Below are positions 13,269 through 15,757 of a stretch of DNA of 15,757 nucleotides, piece after piece. Location of the stretch: NCBI GenBank assembly GCA_016926575.1, contig JAFGOJ010000203.1, positions 1 to 15,757 on the forward strand, given 5' to 3'. Position 1 is the stretch's first letter, and every line of letters begins with the position of its first letter. The stretch is from Anaerolineae bacterium. Lineage in GTDB: Bacteria > Chloroflexota > Anaerolineae > B4-G1 > DUEL01. The notes under the pieces are model-generated. The model saw only the letters and a list, made by a program, of their open reading frames with translations. It was not told where the DNA came from and ran no database searches. The position numbers and the translations under genes were made by a program.

Positions 13269-14420
13269 ATGACGTTCAAGCTGTTCATTCCGGGGCCGTG
13301 CGCCGTACACGAAGACGTGTTGGAGGCGATGGCGCACCCGGTCTACCGCCACTACGGAGCGGAATGGCTGGAGATCTTCAACGAGACGATTGGCCTTCTC
13401 AAGCAGGTCTTCCAGACGCAGAACGACGTGTTCATCATTCCGGGGACGGGTTCCGCCGCGCTCGATATGGCCTTCGGGAGCATGTTTGCGGGCGGCGAGA
13501 CGGTCGTCATCGGTGACAACGGCTTCTTCGGCGCGCGGCTGCGCGAGATTGCCGAGGCGTATGGCCTGCGAACCGTTCTTTTTACCGCGCCTCACGGCCA
13601 GCCGCTCGACCCGGACGACCTGCGGGCGGTGTTGGCGCAGGAACCGGACGCGCGCGCCGTGGCGGTGGTGTACCACGAGACCGGCACGACCGTGCTCAAC
13701 CCGGTCGAAGAGCTGGCGCAGGCCGCACACGCGGCCGGGCTGCCGATTATCGTGGACGCGATCTCCGCGCTGGGCGGCGTCTCCCTGCCCGTCGACGCGT
13801 GGGGCATTGACGTGTGTGTCTCGGTGGCGAACAAGTGCCTGGAATGCCCGCCGGGCTTGGGTTTCATCTCCGTCGGGCCACGGGCGTGGGAGTGCGTAGA
13901 CCGCAACGCTACCCAGACCCACGGCTGGTACTTGAACTTGCGCGTCTGGCGCGACTTCGCTGAGAAGTGGGCCTCCTGGCACCCGTATCCGGTCACCTTG
14001 CCTACGAACAACATTCTTGGGCTGCGGGTGAGCCTGCGCCGCATCATGAGCCGGGGCCTCCAGACCCACGTCGAGCGGTTTGCCCGCGCCTCGCGCGCGG
14101 TGCGGCGGAGTTTCGCGGCTATGGGCTTCGAGATGCTGGTCGAAGGAGTGGCGGCCTCGCCGATTGCCACAGCCATCAAGGCCCGGCCCGAGTTCACGGT
14201 CGACGCGTTGAGCCAGTACCTGTCTGACGAGCACGCCATTCTCATCTCCGGCGGATTGGGGCAGCTACACGGCAAGGTCTTTCGCATCGGCCATATGGGT
14301 CTGGCCGCCGAAGCGCCCTATCTGGAGGCGTTGTTCCTGGCTGTGGCCGCGTTCATGCGCGAACAAGGCTTCGACGTCTCCGACGAAACGGCCCTGTCTG
14401 GGCTGGCGGAGGTGATATGA
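13269..14420 (+). CDS. Class V (alanine/serine-glyoxylate-like) PLP aminotransferase
   Basis: This is a fold-type I, class V aminotransferase of the alanine-glyoxylate, serine-glyoxylate and 2-aminoethylphosphonate transaminase group. Landmarks are GTGSAA at 59-64 (phosphate cup), HETGTT at 136-141, D163 (VDAIS; pairs with the pyridine nitrogen), the PLP lysine K189 in SVANKCLECPPGLGF, and FRIGHMG at 339-344. Its 383 residues are usual for the family. The ANKC around the lysine recalls 2-aminoethylphosphonate transaminase, but no phosphonate genes are near. A glyoxylate-to-glycine reaction feeding the one-carbon pool is inference. ATG 13269 is chosen because homology begins there; upstream in-frame ATGs at 13227 and 13242 lie in the end of hdrB or in repeat sequence. 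The stop overlaps the hdrA start as ATGA, implying translational coupling. Confidence 0.9.
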   Translation: MTFKLFIPGPCAVHEDVLEAMAHPVYRHYGAEWLEIFNETIGLLKQVFQTQNDVFIIPGTGSAALDMAFGSMFAGGETVVIGDNGFFGARLREIAEAYGLRTVLFTAPHGQPLDPDDLRAVLAQEPDARAVAVVYHETGTTVLNPVEELAQAAHAAGLPIIVDAISALGGVSLPVDAWGIDVCVSVANKCLECPPGLGFISVGPRAWECVDRNATQTHGWYLNLRVWRDFAEKWASWHPYPVTLPTNNILGLRVSLRRIMSRGLQTHVERFARASRAVRRSFAAMGFEMLVEGVAASPIATAIKARPEFTVDALSQYLSDEHAILISGGLGQLHGKVFRIGHMGLAAEAPYLEALFLAVAAFMREQGFDVSDETALSGLAEVI

Positions 14421-15757
14421 GCCGCATTGGAGTGTTCGTCTGTCACTGCGGTATCAATATCTCCAGCACGGTCGACGTCGAGCACGTGGCCGAGGCGGTT
14501 GCCCAGGACCCGAGCGTGGTCTTCTCCACCGATTACAAGTATATGTGCTCCGATCCGGGCCAGCAGTTGATCAAGGATGCCATCGCCGAGCACGGATTGG
14601 ACGGCGTGGTCGTGGCGGCGTGTTCCCCGGCCATGCACGAGAAGACCTTCCGGCAGACGGTCTCTGCCGCGGGGATCAACGCTTACCGCTGCGAGAGCGC
14701 CAACATCCGTGAGCAGTGTTCGTGGGTGCACGAAAAGGATCGGGAGCGCGCCACGGAGAAAGCGGTCGAAATCACGCGCACGGTCGTGGAGAAGGTGCGG
14801 CAGGACGAGGAACTGACGCCCTCGCAGTTCTCCATCACCCGCCGGGCGCTGGTGATCGGCGGCGGGGTCGCCGGTTTGGAGGCGGCGCTGGACGTCGCCG
14901 ACGCAGGCTACCCGGTGCTGCTGGTCGAGCGGGAGGATCACTTGGGCGGGAAGATGGCCCGCCTCTCCGGAACTTATCTGAACTTCGACGCAGCACCGCA
15001 ACTCCTGTCGGAAAAAATCCAGCGGGTGCTGGATCACTCCAATATTGAGGTGTTGTTGAACACGCAGGTCTCTGTGTTGGAAGGCTACGTGGGCAACTTC
15101 AAGGTCGAGATGAGCGACGCGCGCGTCTACGAGGTGGGCGCGATCATCGTGGCGACCGGGTGGGACCCGTACCCGCTGCATCGGCTGCCCGAGTACGGCG
15201 GGGGCCGGCTGCCCGACGTGGTGGACGGCTTGACGTTCGAGGCGATGCTCAAGCCCGGTGGCGAGCTGCGCCGCCCCTCCGACGGGCGCGTTCCGCGCGA
15301 AGTGGTCTTTGTCCAATGCGCCGGTTCGCGTGACCCTGAGCACGGCGTTTCGTACTGCTCTAAGATTTGCTGTATGTACGTCCCGAAGCAGGCGATGATG
15401 TTCAAGGAGCGCGTGCCGGATGGGCAGACGTACGTTTTCTACATCGACATCCGCTCGGGGGGCAAAGGGTACGACGAGTTCGTCCAGCAGGCCATGGAGG
15501 CGTACGACGTCCTCTACCTGCGCGGCAAGGTGAGCAAGATTTTCCAGCGCGGCGATCGCACCGTGGTGTGGGGCGTCGACACGCTGGTGGGCCGCCCGGT
15601 GGAGGTGGAGGCGGATCTGGTAGTGTTGGCGACGCCGATGCTGCCGTCGGTGGAGGCCCCCGAGCTGGCGCGCGCGCTCCACATCAGCGTCGATGGCTAC
15701 GGCTTTTACAGCGAAGCCCATCCCAAGCTGCGCCCGGTGGAGAGCCTGACCGCCGGC
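14417..15757 (+). CDS. hdrA: HdrA-like flavoprotein, 3'-truncated by the window end
   Basis: HdrA is the FAD and iron-sulfur subunit at which heterodisulfide-reductase complexes can bifurcate electrons. The first 447 codons are present. Cysteines C9, C11, C44, C69 and C101, with the ACSPAMHEKTFR and ANIREQCSWVH segments, mark the N-terminal cluster domain that separates true HdrA from QmoA-type proteins. The FAD-binding GGGVAG is at 148-153. CAGSRDPE at 301-308 and YCSKICCMY at 313-321 are the conserved HdrA motif; all its cysteines use ordinary TGC or TGT codons, so no selenocysteine is needed. EAHPKLRPV near the window end is also conserved. HdrA is usually about 650 residues, so the C-terminal ferredoxin clusters lie beyond the edge. 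The ATG overlaps the aminotransferase stop. An MvhD- or MetV/MetF-type partner downstream would fit but is not visible. Confidence 0.94.
   Translation, partial: MSRIGVFVCHCGINISSTVDVEHVAEAVAQDPSVVFSTDYKYMCSDPGQQLIKDAIAEHGLDGVVVAACSPAMHEKTFRQTVSAAGINAYRCESANIREQCSWVHEKDRERATEKAVEITRTVVEKVRQDEELTPSQFSITRRALVIGGGVAGLEAALDVADAGYPVLLVEREDHLGGKMARLSGTYLNFDAAPQLLSEKIQRVLDHSNIEVLLNTQVSVLEGYVGNFKVEMSDARVYEVGAIIVATGWDPYPLHRLPEYGGGRLPDVVDGLTFEAMLKPGGELRRPSDGRVPREVVFVQCAGSRDPEHGVSYCSKICCMYVPKQAMMFKERVPDGQTYVFYIDIRSGGKGYDEFVQQAMEAYDVLYLRGKVSKIFQRGDRTVVWGVDTLVGRPVEVEADLVVLATPMLPSVEAPELARALHISVDGYGFYSEAHPKLRPVESLTAG

Noticed and set aside
13224..14234. 336-codon minus-strand frame opposite the aminotransferase
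   Set aside because: Shadow frame with no recognisable domain, opposite a complete PLP enzyme.
15355..15380. Possible selenocysteine in the HdrA YCSKICC motif
   Set aside because: Some HdrA proteins carry selenocysteine here, but every cysteine in this motif is encoded by TGC or TGT and there is no in-frame TGA.
14318..15721. 467-codon minus-strand frame opposite the aminotransferase end and hdrA
   Set aside because: Shadow of hdrA, whose conserved motifs are clear on the plus strand.
1..15757. CRISPR arrays, tRNA/rRNA genes, transposases, phage genes or a replication origin
   Set aside because: None was seen; the window is nearly all coding for one-carbon metabolism on a single strand.

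Overview
This 15.8-kb, GC-rich window is one dense plus-strand gene cluster for the Wood-Ljungdahl (reductive acetyl-CoA) pathway. It has eleven protein genes, all in one direction, with gaps of about 110 bases or less. The organism is a strict anaerobe with a bacterial-type CODH/ACS: the ACS keeps its N-terminal CODH-binding region and the methyltransferase is the tetrahydrofolate-dependent AcsE. High GC and the repeat-like intergenic palindromes and heptamer repeats suggest a Chloroflexota (Anaerolineae/Dehalococcoidia-like) genome. That placement is a guess, not a demonstration.

Layout: bases 1-7033 hold the core carbonyl-branch enzymes: CO dehydrogenase (cooS/acsA), a 1231-residue protein joining acetyl-CoA synthase (AcsB) to the corrinoid protein small subunit (AcsD) through an Ala/Pro-rich linker, and the corrinoid protein large subunit (acsC). 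A perfect 12-bp hairpin follows acsC. Bases 7112-9904 hold two maturation or activation factors: the ferredoxin/ASKHA corrinoid activator (acsV) and the nickel-insertion ATPase (cooC). Bases 9969-11883 hold methyl-branch genes: acsE (methyl-THF:corrinoid protein methyltransferase) and folD. Bases 11955-15757 hold a heterodisulfide-reductase-like set, hdrC, hdrB and a 3'-truncated hdrA, with a class V aminotransferase between hdrB and hdrA.

How they work together: FolD acts on methylene-/methenyl-THF and AcsE moves the methyl group of methyl-THF to the cobalt of the AcsC/AcsD corrinoid protein. AcsV reductively rescues inactive cobalt. CooS makes CO (or oxidises it), with nickel supplied by CooC. 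The ACS A-cluster joins methyl, CO and CoA into acetyl-CoA, or does the reverse. HdrABC presumably handles the low-potential electrons, perhaps with a methylene-THF reductase lying downstream. Formyl-THF synthetase, metF/metV and mvhD are not in the window.

Most notable: the AcsB-AcsD fusion with its long tether; a FolD lacking both usual NADP 2'-phosphate contacts; an insertion of about 45 residues in AcsE; an aminotransferase translationally coupled to hdrA; and a probable ATC start on acsV. No tRNA, rRNA, CRISPR array or insertion sequence was seen, and no stretch over 300 bases lacks a gene.
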